The notes beneath the pieces were generated by a model. That model did not search any database. It saw nothing but the letters and a program-made list of their open reading frames with translations, and had not been told where the DNA came from. Shown here in pieces: positions 26,319 to 36,386 of a DNA stretch of 64,000 nucleotides (position 1 is its first letter; each line of letters begins with the position of its first letter). The stretch is from Polaromonas sp. GTDB taxonomy: Bacteria; Pseudomonadota; Gammaproteobacteria; Burkholderiales; Burkholderiaceae_C. The DNA is taken from the NCBI RefSeq assembly GCF_029945895.1, contig NZ_JAQSDL010000008.1, forward strand, positions 24,101 to 88,100. Reading direction: 5' to 3'. Both the position numbers and the translations under genes were made by a program.

Positions 26319-29228
26319 TCAGGCGCTGGCGCGGGGCGCGCCGGCTTCGAACACCGTGCGCCACACCGCCAGGATGGCATCGCGTTCGGCCTGCAACGCC
26401 GACGGCGCGACCTGGGTCGGCTCTTCATTGAGCCGCGCCTGATGCTGCACCCGGCGCAACGCGCGGTAGGCGCGGGCCGCCGCCTGGCCCTGGCCGGCCG
26501 GAAGCAGGCCGGCGGCCTCGGCGCGCTGCAGCAGCGCGATGTTGCCCACATTGTCGGCAAGCTCGGGGTGGCTGCGCGACTGCGACAAGACCAGGAACTG
26601 CACGACAAACTCGGCGTCCACCATGCCGCCGTGGCTGTGCTTCACGTCGAATTTTTCCCCGGTTTTTTCACCTTTGATCGGATGGGCGGCGCGCACTTTC
26701 CCGCGCATGGCCACGATCTCGCTGCTGAGTGCCGGAATGTCGCGCGCGGCGCTGATCACGGCCAGCCGGACGGCGTCAAAACGCCGGCGCAGGGAGTCGC
26801 TGCCCTGGACAAAACGGGCGCGCGTGATGGCCTGGTGTTCCCAGGTCCAGGCGGTGTTGCTGCCGCGCTGCTGCTGGTAATTGGCATAGGCCTCGAAACG
26901 CGTGACCAGCAGCCCCGAGTTGCCGTTCGGCCGCAAGGCGGTGTCGATCTCGAACAGGTCGCCCTCGCCGGTCTTGATGGTCAGCCAGTTGATCAGCTTG
27001 CGCACAAACGCGGCATACACCTCGGAGGCCCGCTCGTCTTCGTCGTCGTAGACGAACACGATGTCCAGGTCGCTGCCGTAGCCCAGCTCCTTGCCGCCCA
27101 GCTTGCCGTAGGCAATGATGGCGAACTGCGGTGTCTCGCGGTGGCGGTTTTTCAGTCGCTGCCAGCACCAGTCGGTGGTGACCTTGAGTACGGCTTCGGC
27201 CAGGGCGCTGAGGTCGTCGGCGACCTGCTCGACCGTGAGTTGACCTTCGACGTCGCGCGCCAGCGTGCGGAACAGCTCGGCATGGTGCGCACGGCGCAAC
27301 AGGTTCAGGCAGCTCTCCTCGTCGTCCTCACCGGTGCGGCGCAAGGCGGCCAGCCGCTGCTGCAGTTCCTGCATGAAGGCGGCGGCGTCAAAGCGTTCAT
27401 GCAGCATGGCGTCGCTGGCCAGTTCGTCGATCACACCCGGGTGCTGCAGCAGGTAACGCGCCGGCCATCTGGCCGCGCCCAGCAGGCGCAGCAGGCGCTC
27501 ATGCACAGCGGGACGCTCCACCAGCAGCGCCAGATAACTCTCCCGGCGCAGCAGCGGTTCAATCCAGTCGACGAGGCGCACCGCTGCTTCCTCGCCAACC
27601 TTGTCTTCGAGCAGCCACTGGGCGGTGCGCTGCACCAGCCGCATCAGGCGCGTCTTGGCGTCGTCGCGCAGCCCCAGCACGCGCGGGTGCTCGCGCCACA
27701 GCTCCAGCCGGGCGCGGAATTTGGCGGGCCAGTTTTCCGGGAGTTTTTCCAGCAGCTCGTCGAGGTTTTGCGGCGCGGCCGGGTTCGACTTGCCGCAGCC
27801 CTTGCAGTCGCTTTTCTGGCCCAGCAGCGTGTCGAACTCCTGGGCAACCAGCTCCCGGTGGGTGTCCAGATCGCTCAGAAACGGGCAGCAACTGCTGTAG
27901 CCCAGGGTCTGGGCAATCCAGGCCAGGTCGTCATCGCGCGTTGGCAACACATGGGTCTGCTGGTCGTCGAGGTACTGGATGCGGTGCTCGACCCGGCGCA
28001 GGAAATCATAGGCCCGCATCAGCGCCTCGGCCGTGGCCTGCGCCATCAGCCCGGCGCTGGCCACACGCTGCAACGCGTCGACGGTCGGGCGGGTGCGCAG
28101 CTCGGGGAACTGCCCGCCGCGCACGACCTGCAGCAGTTGCACGGTAAATTCAATCTCGCGGATGCCGCCGCGCGACATCTTCACGTCGTTGGCGCGCTCG
28201 GGGTGGCCCGCGGCCCGTTTGGCGGCGTGCTCGCGGATCTGCCGGTGCAGGATGCGCAGCGCGTCGAACACGTTGTAGTCGAGGTAGCGCCGGAAGACGA
28301 AGGGCAGCACAGGCCCGCGCATGGCCTGGGCCGAGCCATTCTGGATACATTCCAGCGGCGCCACCACCCGGCTCTTGAGCCAGGCAAAACGCTCCCATTC
28401 GCGCCCCTGGACCTGGAAGTATTCCTCGAGCGCGCCCAGCGAGACGGCAGCCGGGCCCGAGTTGCCATTGGGCCGCAGGGCCAGGTCCACGCGAAACACA
28501 AAACCGTGTTCGGTGGCCTCGCCAATCAGGTTGTAGATGGCCTTGACCTGCTGCGCAAAATATTCATGGTTGGAAATGACGCCCCGCCCATCGGCCCGGC
28601 CGGCGGTCTCGCCATCGTGGTCATAGACGTAGATCAGGTCGATGTCGCTGGAGACATTGAGCTCCCTGGCGCCGAGCTTGCCCATGCCGATCACCCACAG
28701 CTGGGCGCGCTGCCCGACCGGGGCGCCCGGCATGTCGAGTGCCTGGGGTACGCCATGCAGCGCGTCCAGCGGTTTGCGTGACTCGCAGATGGCGATGTCC
28801 AGCGCCAGCTCGGCGAGCTCCGTCATGGCGCGTGTCACCACTGCCAGAGGAAAGCCCGTAGCGCTCAAGGTAGGCGCGGGGTCCCCATCAGCCGGGGCTG
28901 CGGAACCGGCCTCGCCGGGCCACAGGCGCAGCGCCTCCTCGGGGGGCGGCGCAGTACGCGAAGCGACAAGAGAGTGTGCTTGATGATCACAATCAAGAAC
29001 CACCAGGCGTTCCATGACCAGCTGGCGCAACACCCGCAGGGCCGCGCCGGTGTCGAGTCCGCGCGCCTGCAGGGCGTCGAAGGTGATCTGCATGCCGGCC
29101 CGTTCGGGTGCGCCGGGGGGCAACAAGGCGAGCTCGTCGGCGTACCGCCGGCGTATGCGCTGCACAAAGCGCGAGTAGTCCGATGCCGCCAGGGGCGGGG
29201 CTGAAAGGTCGTTCGACGCCATGGACAT
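26319..29228 (-). CDS. glnE: Glutamine synthetase adenylyltransferase/adenylyl-removing enzyme
   Basis: GlnE adds and removes AMP on glutamine synthetase in nitrogen control. The 969-residue protein has two nucleotidyltransferase modules: GKLGARELNVSSDIDLIYVY in the first half and GKLGGKELGYGSDLDIVFVY in the second, each with the metal-binding D-x-D. The ATG at 29228 is preceded by GGAAG, and the very long upstream frame is discarded. Residues about 84-117 (around TAPPPEEALRLWPGEAGSA) look like an in-frame insertion of a family 2 repeat; the flanking MERLVVLDC and AVVTRAMTELAEL would otherwise be nearly adjacent. It is divergent from yhdP. Confidence 0.95.
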   Translation of the reverse strand: MSMASNDLSAPPLAASDYSRFVQRIRRRYADELALLPPGAPERAGMQITFDALQARGLDTGAALRVLRQLVMERLVVLDCDHQAHSLVASRTAPPPEEALRLWPGEAGSAAPADGDPAPTLSATGFPLAVVTRAMTELAELALDIAICESRKPLDALHGVPQALDMPGAPVGQRAQLWVIGMGKLGARELNVSSDIDLIYVYDHDGETAGRADGRGVISNHEYFAQQVKAIYNLIGEATEHGFVFRVDLALRPNGNSGPAAVSLGALEEYFQVQGREWERFAWLKSRVVAPLECIQNGSAQAMRGPVLPFVFRRYLDYNVFDALRILHRQIREHAAKRAAGHPERANDVKMSRGGIREIEFTVQLLQVVRGGQFPELRTRPTVDALQRVASAGLMAQATAEALMRAYDFLRRVEHRIQYLDDQQTHVLPTRDDDLAWIAQTLGYSSCCPFLSDLDTHRELVAQEFDTLLGQKSDCKGCGKSNPAAPQNLDELLEKLPENWPAKFRARLELWREHPRVLGLRDDAKTRLMRLVQRTAQWLLEDKVGEEAAVRLVDWIEPLLRRESYLALLVERPAVHERLLRLLGAARWPARYLLQHPGVIDELASDAMLHERFDAAAFMQELQQRLAALRRTGEDDEESCLNLLRRAHHAELFRTLARDVEGQLTVEQVADDLSALAEAVLKVTTDWCWQRLKNRHRETPQFAIIAYGKLGGKELGYGSDLDIVFVYDDEDERASEVYAAFVRKLINWLTIKTGEGDLFEIDTALRPNGNSGLLVTRFEAYANYQQQRGSNTAWTWEHQAITRARFVQGSDSLRRRFDAVRLAVISAARDIPALSSEIVAMRGKVRAAHPIKGEKTGEKFDVKHSHGGMVDAEFVVQFLVLSQSRSHPELADNVGNIALLQRAEAAGLLPAGQGQAAARAYRALRRVQHQARLNEEPTQVAPSALQAERDAILAVWRTVFEAGAPRASA
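28891..28975. repeat. Family 2 dispersed repeat, copy E, in frame inside glnE
   Basis: It reads GGGGCTGCGGAACCGGC, CTCGCCGGGCCACAGGCGCA, then CTCGGGGGGCGGCGCAGTAC and CGCGAAGCGA, closely matching copy A at 5806. It is coding, adding about 30 residues to GlnE. Confidence 0.8.
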
Positions 29229-29285
29229 CAGAGGACTTCCCTGGGTTGCATTGAACGGACGGAAGCACTGAAGGTCATAATTCTC

Positions 29286-32200
29286 ATGTCCATGGATCAA
29301 ACGACACCCTCCCAGCCGGCGCTTGCCTCTCGACGTCTCAAAATTGCCGCGCTGGTTGCCCGCCTGGCCTTGGGCCTGGTGCTGGCTTTCTGGGTGCTTT
29401 TCGGCGCGGCCTGGGCCGTGCTTCACGGCTGGATTGTGCCGCGAATCGGTGAATTCCGCCCGCGCCTGGAAAGCGCAGCCAGCCAGGCCCTGGGCGTACC
29501 GGTGCGCATCGGCCAGATCACGGCCCGGCCGGGCGGGCTGATTCCGTCCTTCGAGCTTCGCGACGTGGCGCTGCTGGACGTCCAGGGGCGCGAAGCCCTG
29601 CGCCTTCCGCGCGTGCTGGCGGCCGTCTCGCCCTCCTCGCTGTGGGGGCTGGGTTTTGAGCAGCTTTACATCGACCAGCCCGAACTGGATATCCGGCGCA
29701 CGACCGACGGCAAGATCTATGTGGCCGGCCTGGATGTGTCGCGCGACCCGAACGACAACAGCAGCGCCATCGCCGACTGGGTTTTTTCGCAAACCGAATT
29801 TGTCATCCGCGGCGGCACGGTGCGCTGGACCGACGACTTGCGGCAGGCCCCGTTGCTGGCCTTGACCCAGGTGGACTGGACATTGCGCAACCCCGGCCGG
29901 CGCCATTTGATGCGCCTGGACGCGACCCCTCCGCCCGAATGGGGCGAGCGTTTCAGCCTGCGCGGCGTGTTTCGCGAGCCGCTGTGGTCGGGCGGGGCCG
30001 GGCAGTGGCGCCGCTGGGCCGGGCAGATCTACGCCGAGTTCGGGCGGGTCGATGTGTCCGAGGTCAAGCGTTACGCCAACCTGGCCAGCCTGGGCATTGA
30101 CCTGCGGGCTGGCAGCGGCGCCCTGCGCGCCTGGGCGGATGTCAGCGACGGGCAGATCACCGGCGGCACGGCCGACGTGGCCCTGCAGGAGGTGGATGCA
30201 CAGTTGGGCAAGACCCTGCAGCCGCTGGCGCTGCAGTCGGTGACTGGCCGCTTTGGCGGCCGGCAGTTTGCCAACGGCTTCGAATTTGCCACCGAGGGGC
30301 TTCAGTTTCGCACCCGCGATGGTCTGCAGTGGCCGGGTGGCAATGTGTCGCTGGTCTACACCGGTGCCGAAGGCAGAACAGCGGCGCGCGGCGAGTTCCG
30401 GGCAGACAAACTGGACCTGGCTGCACTGGCGCTGATCGCCAGCCGGCTGCCGCTGGGTGATGCAGCGCATGCCATGCTGACCTCGCTCACGCCCAGCGGC
30501 CTGGTGGACGTCGTTGAAGCGCGCTGGCAAGGGGCGCTTGACGCGCCTCTTGCGTACGCCGCCAAGGGGCGGGTGACGCAGCTCGAAGTGGCAGCCCAGG
30601 CGGCGGCCCAGGGGTCCGGTAACCGGCCCGGTGTGCGGGGTGCGGCGGTGGATTTTGACCTGACTCAGCAGGGCGGCCAGGCCAAGGTCAGGATCACCCG
30701 CGGCGAGCTGTCTTTGCCCGGCATTTTTGAAGACCCGCGCCTGCCATTTGACCAGCTCTCGACCGATGCGCAATGGAAGCTGACCGGCCCGAAAATCGAA
30801 TTGCAGCTGCGCAACCTGGTGTTTGCCAACGCCGACGCCCAGGGCACTGCGCAGGCCAGCTGGCACACCGCAGACGCACCGGCGACGGTCGCCGGTGGCG
30901 CAGCCCGTGACGGCCGCTTTCCCGGTGTGCTGGATTTGCAGGGCAGCCTCAGCCGTGGCGACGGCGGCCGGGTGCACCGCTACCTGCCTCTGATCCTGCC
31001 CGACACCGTGCGCCACTACGTGCGTGATGCGGTGACCCAGGGCGTGCTCAGCGACGTGAAGTTCAGGCTCAAGGGCAATTTGAACGACATGCCGTTTGCC
31101 GACCCGAAGCTCGGCGAGTTCCGGGTTTCCGCCAAAGTGGCCAAGGCCACCCTGGCTTATGTGCCCCGGTCGATACAGCCGCGCGACGCCAGCGCCTGGC
31201 CCGCCCTGAGCGAGCTCGATGGCGAACTGGTGTTCGACCGTGCCTCCATGCAGGTCAATGGCGCGACGGGGCGGATCGCCGGCTTTCCCGGACTGCAGGT
31301 GGTCAAGGCCAACGCCAGGATACCGGACCTCATGCACGCGGCCACGGTGCAGGTTGACGGCGAGATCAAAGGGCCACTGGCCGAGGCCGTGGCCGTCGTC
31401 AATACTTCGCCGCTGGGCGACATCACGGGCCAGGCGCTGGCCAAAACCGTGGCGACCGGGACGGCCGGCTACAAGCTTGAACTGAGCCTGCCTCTGGCCG
31501 ACCTCGGCAAGTCCCGCGTCAAAGGCAGTGTCAGCCTGGCCGGCAACGATGTGCAGTTCACGCCGGACACGCCGCCACTGACGCGTGCGAAGGCGCTGGT
31601 GAGTTTTACTGAAAGCGGCTTTGCCATCAGTGGCGGGCAGGCGCGCCTGCTGGGTGGCGATGTCCGGCTGGAGGGCGGCACACGCACGGCGCAGGCTGCG
31701 GCGGCGCGGCCCGTGGAATTTCCGGAGGCGACCGTGCTGATCCGGGCCCAGGGCACACTCAGTGCCGAGGGGCTGCGACAGGCCCGGGGGCTCGAGCTGG
31801 TGTCCCGCCTGGGCAACCGCGCCAACGGCAGTGCTGCCTACACGGCCAGCCTCGGGTTCCGGCGCGGGGCCACCGAGATCAGTGTGTCCAGCAACCTGCA
31901 GGGCATGGCCTTGAGCCTGCCGGCACCCCTGAACAAGAGCGCCGAGACCGCGCTGCCCCTGCGTTTTGACAACACGGTTGTGCGCGTCCCGGCCGGTGCA
32001 GGGCAGGCACTGCAGGACCAGCTGTCACTGACGGTGGGGCGGCTGGCGTCGGTGCAGTACCTGCGCGACATCAGCGGGCCGCAGCCGCGTGTGCTGCGCG
32101 GCAGCATTGCCGTCGGCCTGGAGTCCGGTGAAAGTGCGCCCTTGCCCGATACCGGGGTGGCCGCCAACATCAATCTCGCCAGTGTGGACATCGATGCCTG

Positions 32201-33476
32201 GGAGAAAGTGCTGGCCGCCAGCACGGTGCCGGTTGCCGCGGCACCGGCCGAGCGGCTGACCCCGGCCAGCGCCGTGCTGGGCTACCTGCCGACCACCATG
32301 GCGATACGCGCCAGGGAGCTGGTGTTCGACGGGCGAAAACTCAACAACGTCGTGCTTGGCGGATCGCGTGACGGCCTGACCTGGCGTGCCAACGTCGACG
32401 CGGCCGAACTCAACGGCTACGTCGAGTTTCGCCAGCCCGGAGGTGCGGGCGCCGGCCGGCTGTACGCCCGCCTGTCGCGCCTGAGCCTGGGTCAGAGCAC
32501 GGCCAGCGAGGTCGAGGCCATCCTCAACGAGCAGCCGGCCAACGTCCCGGCGCTCGACATCGTGGTGGAGGACCTGGAGCTGCGCGGCAAGAAGCTGGGA
32601 CGGGTTGAAATTGAAGCCATCAACCGCGGTGCCGGGACGGTGGCCCGCGAGGGGGGTACGCGGGAGTGGCGGCTTAACAAGCTCAATGTCATCGTGCCGG
32701 AGGCCACACTGACGGCCACCGGCAACTGGGTGGCCGTCAACGCGCAGCAGGCGGTGGCAGCGGGCGGGCCGCGCGGGGCGGTCGAGCGGCGCCGTACCGT
32801 GATGAACTTCAGGCTCGACATCGCCGATTCGGGCGAACTGCTCAAGCGCTTTGGCATGAGCGATGTGATCCGCCGCGGCAAGGGCAAGCTCGAAGGTCAG
32901 ATCGCCTGGGTGGGTTCGCCGCTGAGCCTGGACTACCCGAGCCTGAGCGGGCAGTTCAATGTGAATGTGGCGTCGGGCCAGTTTCTCAAGGCCGAACCGG
33001 GCATTGCCAAGCTGCTCGGGGTGCTCAGCCTGCAGGCCCTGCCGCGACGCCTGACGCTGGATTTCCGCGACGTGTTTTCGGACGGTTTTTCCTTTGACTT
33101 CGTGCGCGGCGATGTTTCCATCAACCAGGGCCTGGCGTTTACCAACAACCTGCAGATGAAAGGCGTCAATGCTGCGGTGCTGATGGAAGGCAAGGCCGAC
33201 ATTGCCAGGGAAACCCAGGACCTGACGGTGGTGGTGGTGCCGGAGATCAATGCTGGCACCGCCTCCCTGATTGCCACCGTCATCAATCCGGCGATTGGCC
33301 TGGGCTCCTTCCTGGCCCAGTATTTCCTGCGGCGCCCGCTGACCGAGGCGGCGACCCAGGAGTTCCACATTGACGGCACCTGGACCAACCCGAAAATCAC
33401 CAAGGTCGATCGCAAGGCCGCGGCGGCCGCCGCCGCCGAGGCCAAGCCTGGCGAGGACACCGCTACAAGGAAGTAA
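29286..33476 (+). CDS. YhdP family envelope protein (AsmA-like, lipid transport)
   Basis: A 1396-residue protein with one N-terminal membrane anchor (VARLALGLVLAFWVLFGAAW) and a very long periplasmic region of repeating beta segments. The C-terminal AsmA-like part includes LDIADSGELLKRFGMSDVIR and PEINAGTASLIATVINPAIG. YhdP/TamB/YdbH proteins form grooves that move phospholipid to the outer membrane. The length is normal for YhdP. It is divergent from glnE, 57 bp away, and followed after 2 bp by the amidase gene. The family call is strong; lipid transport is family knowledge. Confidence 0.93.
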   Translation: MSMDQTTPSQPALASRRLKIAALVARLALGLVLAFWVLFGAAWAVLHGWIVPRIGEFRPRLESAASQALGVPVRIGQITARPGGLIPSFELRDVALLDVQGREALRLPRVLAAVSPSSLWGLGFEQLYIDQPELDIRRTTDGKIYVAGLDVSRDPNDNSSAIADWVFSQTEFVIRGGTVRWTDDLRQAPLLALTQVDWTLRNPGRRHLMRLDATPPPEWGERFSLRGVFREPLWSGGAGQWRRWAGQIYAEFGRVDVSEVKRYANLASLGIDLRAGSGALRAWADVSDGQITGGTADVALQEVDAQLGKTLQPLALQSVTGRFGGRQFANGFEFATEGLQFRTRDGLQWPGGNVSLVYTGAEGRTAARGEFRADKLDLAALALIASRLPLGDAAHAMLTSLTPSGLVDVVEARWQGALDAPLAYAAKGRVTQLEVAAQAAAQGSGNRPGVRGAAVDFDLTQQGGQAKVRITRGELSLPGIFEDPRLPFDQLSTDAQWKLTGPKIELQLRNLVFANADAQGTAQASWHTADAPATVAGGAARDGRFPGVLDLQGSLSRGDGGRVHRYLPLILPDTVRHYVRDAVTQGVLSDVKFRLKGNLNDMPFADPKLGEFRVSAKVAKATLAYVPRSIQPRDASAWPALSELDGELVFDRASMQVNGATGRIAGFPGLQVVKANARIPDLMHAATVQVDGEIKGPLAEAVAVVNTSPLGDITGQALAKTVATGTAGYKLELSLPLADLGKSRVKGSVSLAGNDVQFTPDTPPLTRAKALVSFTESGFAISGGQARLLGGDVRLEGGTRTAQAAAARPVEFPEATVLIRAQGTLSAEGLRQARGLELVSRLGNRANGSAAYTASLGFRRGATEISVSSNLQGMALSLPAPLNKSAETALPLRFDNTVVRVPAGAGQALQDQLSLTVGRLASVQYLRDISGPQPRVLRGSIAVGLESGESAPLPDTGVAANINLASVDIDAWEKVLAASTVPVAAAPAERLTPASAVLGYLPTTMAIRARELVFDGRKLNNVVLGGSRDGLTWRANVDAAELNGYVEFRQPGGAGAGRLYARLSRLSLGQSTASEVEAILNEQPANVPALDIVVEDLELRGKKLGRVEIEAINRGAGTVAREGGTREWRLNKLNVIVPEATLTATGNWVAVNAQQAVAAGGPRGAVERRRTVMNFRLDIADSGELLKRFGMSDVIRRGKGKLEGQIAWVGSPLSLDYPSLSGQFNVNVASGQFLKAEPGIAKLLGVLSLQALPRRLTLDFRDVFSDGFSFDFVRGDVSINQGLAFTNNLQMKGVNAAVLMEGKADIARETQDLTVVVVPEINAGTASLIATVINPAIGLGSFLAQYFLRRPLTEAATQEFHIDGTWTNPKITKVDRKAAAAAAAEAKPGEDTATRK

Positions 33477-33478
33477 AC

Positions 33479-34285
33479 ATGCATGTCGCCGCCCTTCAAA
33501 TGGTTTCGGGGATCAGCGTCCCTGCCAACCTGGCCACGGCCAGGCAGTTGCTCGAGCGTGCGGCCGCGCAGGGCGCCGAACTGGCCGTGCTGCCCGAGTA
33601 TTTTTGCGTGATGGGTCTGAAGGACACCGACAAGCTGGCTGTGCAGGAGACTGCCGGCGAGGGCCCGATCCAGGAGTTTCTGGCCCGCAGTGCACGCGAG
33701 CTCGGGCTCTGGATTGTGGGCGGCACCGTGCCGCTTGGCGCCAGCGACCGCCAGCATGTGCGCAACAGCTCCCTGGTGTTTGCGCCGACGGGCCATTGCG
33801 TCGCGCGTTACGACAAGATTCACCTGTTCCGGTTTGACAACGGGCAGGAGAAGTACGACGAGTCACGTGTCATTGAAAGCGGTGCCGTGCCGGTGACCTT
33901 CGAGCTCCCCTCGGTCGATGGCCACGCTTACCGGGTCGGCCTGAGTGTCTGTTACGACCTGCGTTTTCCCGAGTTGTACCGGGCCATGAGAGCGGACCTG
34001 TTGCTGGTGCCCAGTGCGTTCACGCGGACCACCGGCCAGGCACATTGGGAAGTCCTGCTGCGGGCGCGTGCGATTGAAAACCTGGCGTATGTGGTGGCTG
34101 CAGCCCAGGGGGGCGAACACGACAACGGACGCCGCACCTGGGGCCAGAGCCTGATCGTCGATCCCTGGGGTGGCGTGCTGGGCGAGCAGGCCCAGGGCCC
34201 CGCTGTGGTCATGGCCGAGGTGCGCGCAGACAGGTTGCGGGCTGTGCGCCTGCAGTTGCCCGCCCTGGATCACGGGGTCCTGTGA
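33479..34285 (+). CDS. Nitrilase-family amidase (Nit1/omega-amidase-like)
   Basis: A 268-residue carbon-nitrogen hydrolase with the Glu-Lys-Cys triad in its expected frames: Glu40 (LAVLPEYF), Lys113 (RYDKIHLF) and Cys158 (SVCYDLRFPELYR). The sequence resembles Nit1/deaminated-glutathione amidase or omega-amidase, which clear amide by-products of metabolism. The start at 33479 lies 2 bp after the yhdP stop, and its own stop overlaps the histidine kinase start (GTGA). The exact substrate within this subfamily is not fixed by sequence alone. Confidence 0.9.
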   Translation: MHVAALQMVSGISVPANLATARQLLERAAAQGAELAVLPEYFCVMGLKDTDKLAVQETAGEGPIQEFLARSARELGLWIVGGTVPLGASDRQHVRNSSLVFAPTGHCVARYDKIHLFRFDNGQEKYDESRVIESGAVPVTFELPSVDGHAYRVGLSVCYDLRFPELYRAMRADLLLVPSAFTRTTGQAHWEVLLRARAIENLAYVVAAAQGGEHDNGRRTWGQSLIVDPWGGVLGEQAQGPAVVMAEVRADRLRAVRLQLPALDHGVL

Positions 34286-36360
34286 GCAAGAGCGAGGAAG
34301 CGGCCAGCCGCGCCGAACCCTCTTCGGGCCGGCGGCGCTGGAGCCGGCGCTGGGGCTTGTGGGCGATGCTGGTGGCCTTGCTGCTTGGCCTGTTGTCCAC
34401 CCTGGTCTGGCTCGCCGGGCGTTACGAGTCCAGCCAGGTGCAAAGCCGGCTTGAGCAGGACGCGGTGCAGACGACCACCGACATTCGCGCGGCACTGACG
34501 CGCAACGTCCAGGGCATCCAGGCCTTGCAGGCCAGCAGCCCGGATCCGGCCACCTGGCGTGTGCCGGCTGTCACCCTGCTGCACGAGCACCGGGAGATTT
34601 TGCGGCTGGAGTGGCGCGATGTGGCACTGGCGGCGGTCTCTTACGTGGAAACACCTTACCGGCCCCCGGTGTTCGAGCGGCTCGGACGTGCCAGCGCGCA
34701 GACGGATGTGGCTTTTGCCTGCGCCGCGGCGCGCCGTTTCAGCGGCCCGGCCTATTCGGGCAGTTACTTCCTGCCACAGGCCGACGGGCTGGGGCTGGAG
34801 GTGCTGGACATGTGCCTGCCGGTGCTGGCCGGCGGCCAGCTGGCGGGCTATTTGCTGGCGACCTATTCGTTACAGGAGATATTGTCCGAGCTGGGAGGGC
34901 GGCAACTGGCAGGAGGCCACGGCCTGGCATTCACCGAGGCCGACGGCACGCGCCTGGCCATGCACGGCAACCCGGCCCGGGGAAACCGCGTTTACGTCGC
35001 GCAGCAGCTGCTCGATCTGCCGGGCAACACCATGGTGCTGCGGCTGGAGCGTCAGCTCGGCACGCCGGCCTTGTTTCCCAACCTGCTGACCGCGCTGGTG
35101 GCGGCCATGTCGCTGGCGCTGGTCGCCGTGCTGGCGCTGCTCGGGCGCGACATGCGCCGGCGCCTGAAGGTCGAGCATGACCTGGCCGACGCGCTGGCCT
35201 TTCGCAAGGCCATGGAGGATTCGCTGGTCACGGGCATGCGGGCCAGAGACCTGCAGGGCCGCGTGACTTACGTGAACCCGGCGTTCTGCCAGATGGTGGG
35301 GCTGGAGGCCGGCGAGTTGCTCAGGCACGGCACACCGCCGCCTTACTGGCCACCGGAGCAGGTCGAGGAGTACGAGCAGCGGCAAGCGCGGCGACTGGCC
35401 GTGGGTGCGACGCTGCCGCGGGAAGGCTTCGAGTCCGTCTTCATGCGCCGGGATGGCTCGCGGTTCCCGGTGCTGATCATCGAGGCGCCGCTGATCAACG
35501 CCGTGGGCAAGCAGACCGGCTGGATGAGCGCCATCCTCGACGTCAGCGAACAGCGGCGCATCGAAGAGTTGTCGCGGGCCAGCCAGGACCGGCTGCAGGC
35601 CACGGCCCGGTTGGCCACGGTCGGCGAGATGGCGTCGCTGATGAGTCATGAATTGAACCAGCCGCTGGCGGCCATTTCCAGCTATGCGACCGGATCGCTG
35701 AACCTGCTGCAAAGCGCGGTGGCCGGCGCGCCGCAGCCGCCCGACAACCAGGACCTGCAACTGGCGATGCGCCGCATCGCCGAGCAGGCCGAGCGTGCCG
35801 GCAAGGTCATCAAGAGCGTGCATGACTTTGTACGCCGCCGGGACCAGGTGCGCGAGCCCGTGGCGCCGCGTGCCTTGCTGGATGCGGTGATGCCGCTGGT
35901 CAGCCTGCAGGCCCGCAAGCTGGGGGTCCGGGTGCAGATCGAGGTCGACGAAAGCTGCGAGCCTGTGCTGTGCGACCGGACCATGGTCGAGCAGGTGCTG
36001 CTCAACCTCGCGCGCAACGGCATGCAGGCCATGCAGTCGCCGGACAAAAGCCGGCGCGCCGGCAAGCTGTTGATCCTGCGCGTGCGGCCGGCGGCCTCCA
36101 ATGCGCACAGCCGCTGGGTGGAGTTTGCCGTGATCGACCACGGCGAAGGTATTTCGGAGGAGGTGGCGCGCCGGCTGTTCACGCCTTTCTTCACGACCAA
36201 GCTTGAAGGCATGGGCCTCGGCCTGAGCCTGTGCCGCACGGTGATCGAGCAGCACGGCGGGTTTCTGGGGTTTGAGCCCGGCCAGCCTCAGGGTACGATT
36301 TTCACCTTTACATTGCCGGCAGCGGTCACTGCCGTCGCGCTCGCCGAAGTGTCCGCCTGA
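34282..36360 (+). CDS. PAS-domain sensor histidine kinase
   Basis: A 692-residue membrane kinase: TM1 at about residues 26-46, a periplasmic sensor domain up to about 262, TM2 at about 266-288, and a PAS domain (GRVTYVNPAFCQMVGLEAGE) at about 305-425. Next come the phosphorylated His (LMSHELNQPLAAISSYA, near 455), the N box LNLARNGMQAM and the G boxes DHGEGI and GMGLGLSLCRTV. The input signal is unknown. It starts with GTG overlapping the amidase stop. The response regulator follows 26 bp later and is the likely partner. The layout resembles FixL/TodS-type sensors. Confidence 0.93.
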   Translation: MSKSEEAASRAEPSSGRRRWSRRWGLWAMLVALLLGLLSTLVWLAGRYESSQVQSRLEQDAVQTTTDIRAALTRNVQGIQALQASSPDPATWRVPAVTLLHEHREILRLEWRDVALAAVSYVETPYRPPVFERLGRASAQTDVAFACAAARRFSGPAYSGSYFLPQADGLGLEVLDMCLPVLAGGQLAGYLLATYSLQEILSELGGRQLAGGHGLAFTEADGTRLAMHGNPARGNRVYVAQQLLDLPGNTMVLRLERQLGTPALFPNLLTALVAAMSLALVAVLALLGRDMRRRLKVEHDLADALAFRKAMEDSLVTGMRARDLQGRVTYVNPAFCQMVGLEAGELLRHGTPPPYWPPEQVEEYEQRQARRLAVGATLPREGFESVFMRRDGSRFPVLIIEAPLINAVGKQTGWMSAILDVSEQRRIEELSRASQDRLQATARLATVGEMASLMSHELNQPLAAISSYATGSLNLLQSAVAGAPQPPDNQDLQLAMRRIAEQAERAGKVIKSVHDFVRRRDQVREPVAPRALLDAVMPLVSLQARKLGVRVQIEVDESCEPVLCDRTMVEQVLLNLARNGMQAMQSPDKSRRAGKLLILRVRPAASNAHSRWVEFAVIDHGEGISEEVARRLFTPFFTTKLEGMGLGLSLCRTVIEQHGGFLGFEPGQPQGTIFTFTLPAAVTAVALAEVSA

Positions 36361-36386
36361 AAACCCGCCTGCGGGAAGGAATTGCC

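Noticed and set aside
26241..28781. 846-codon plus-strand frame opposite glnE
   Set aside because: It is a shadow of GlnE on the opposite strand; repetitive His/Gln/Gly/Leu composition and no recognisable motif.
29229..31337. Extension of the glnE frame upstream to 31337
   Set aside because: It crosses the divergent promoter and runs antisense to yhdP. The extension has no protein family character, and a good ribosome site precedes the ATG at 29228.
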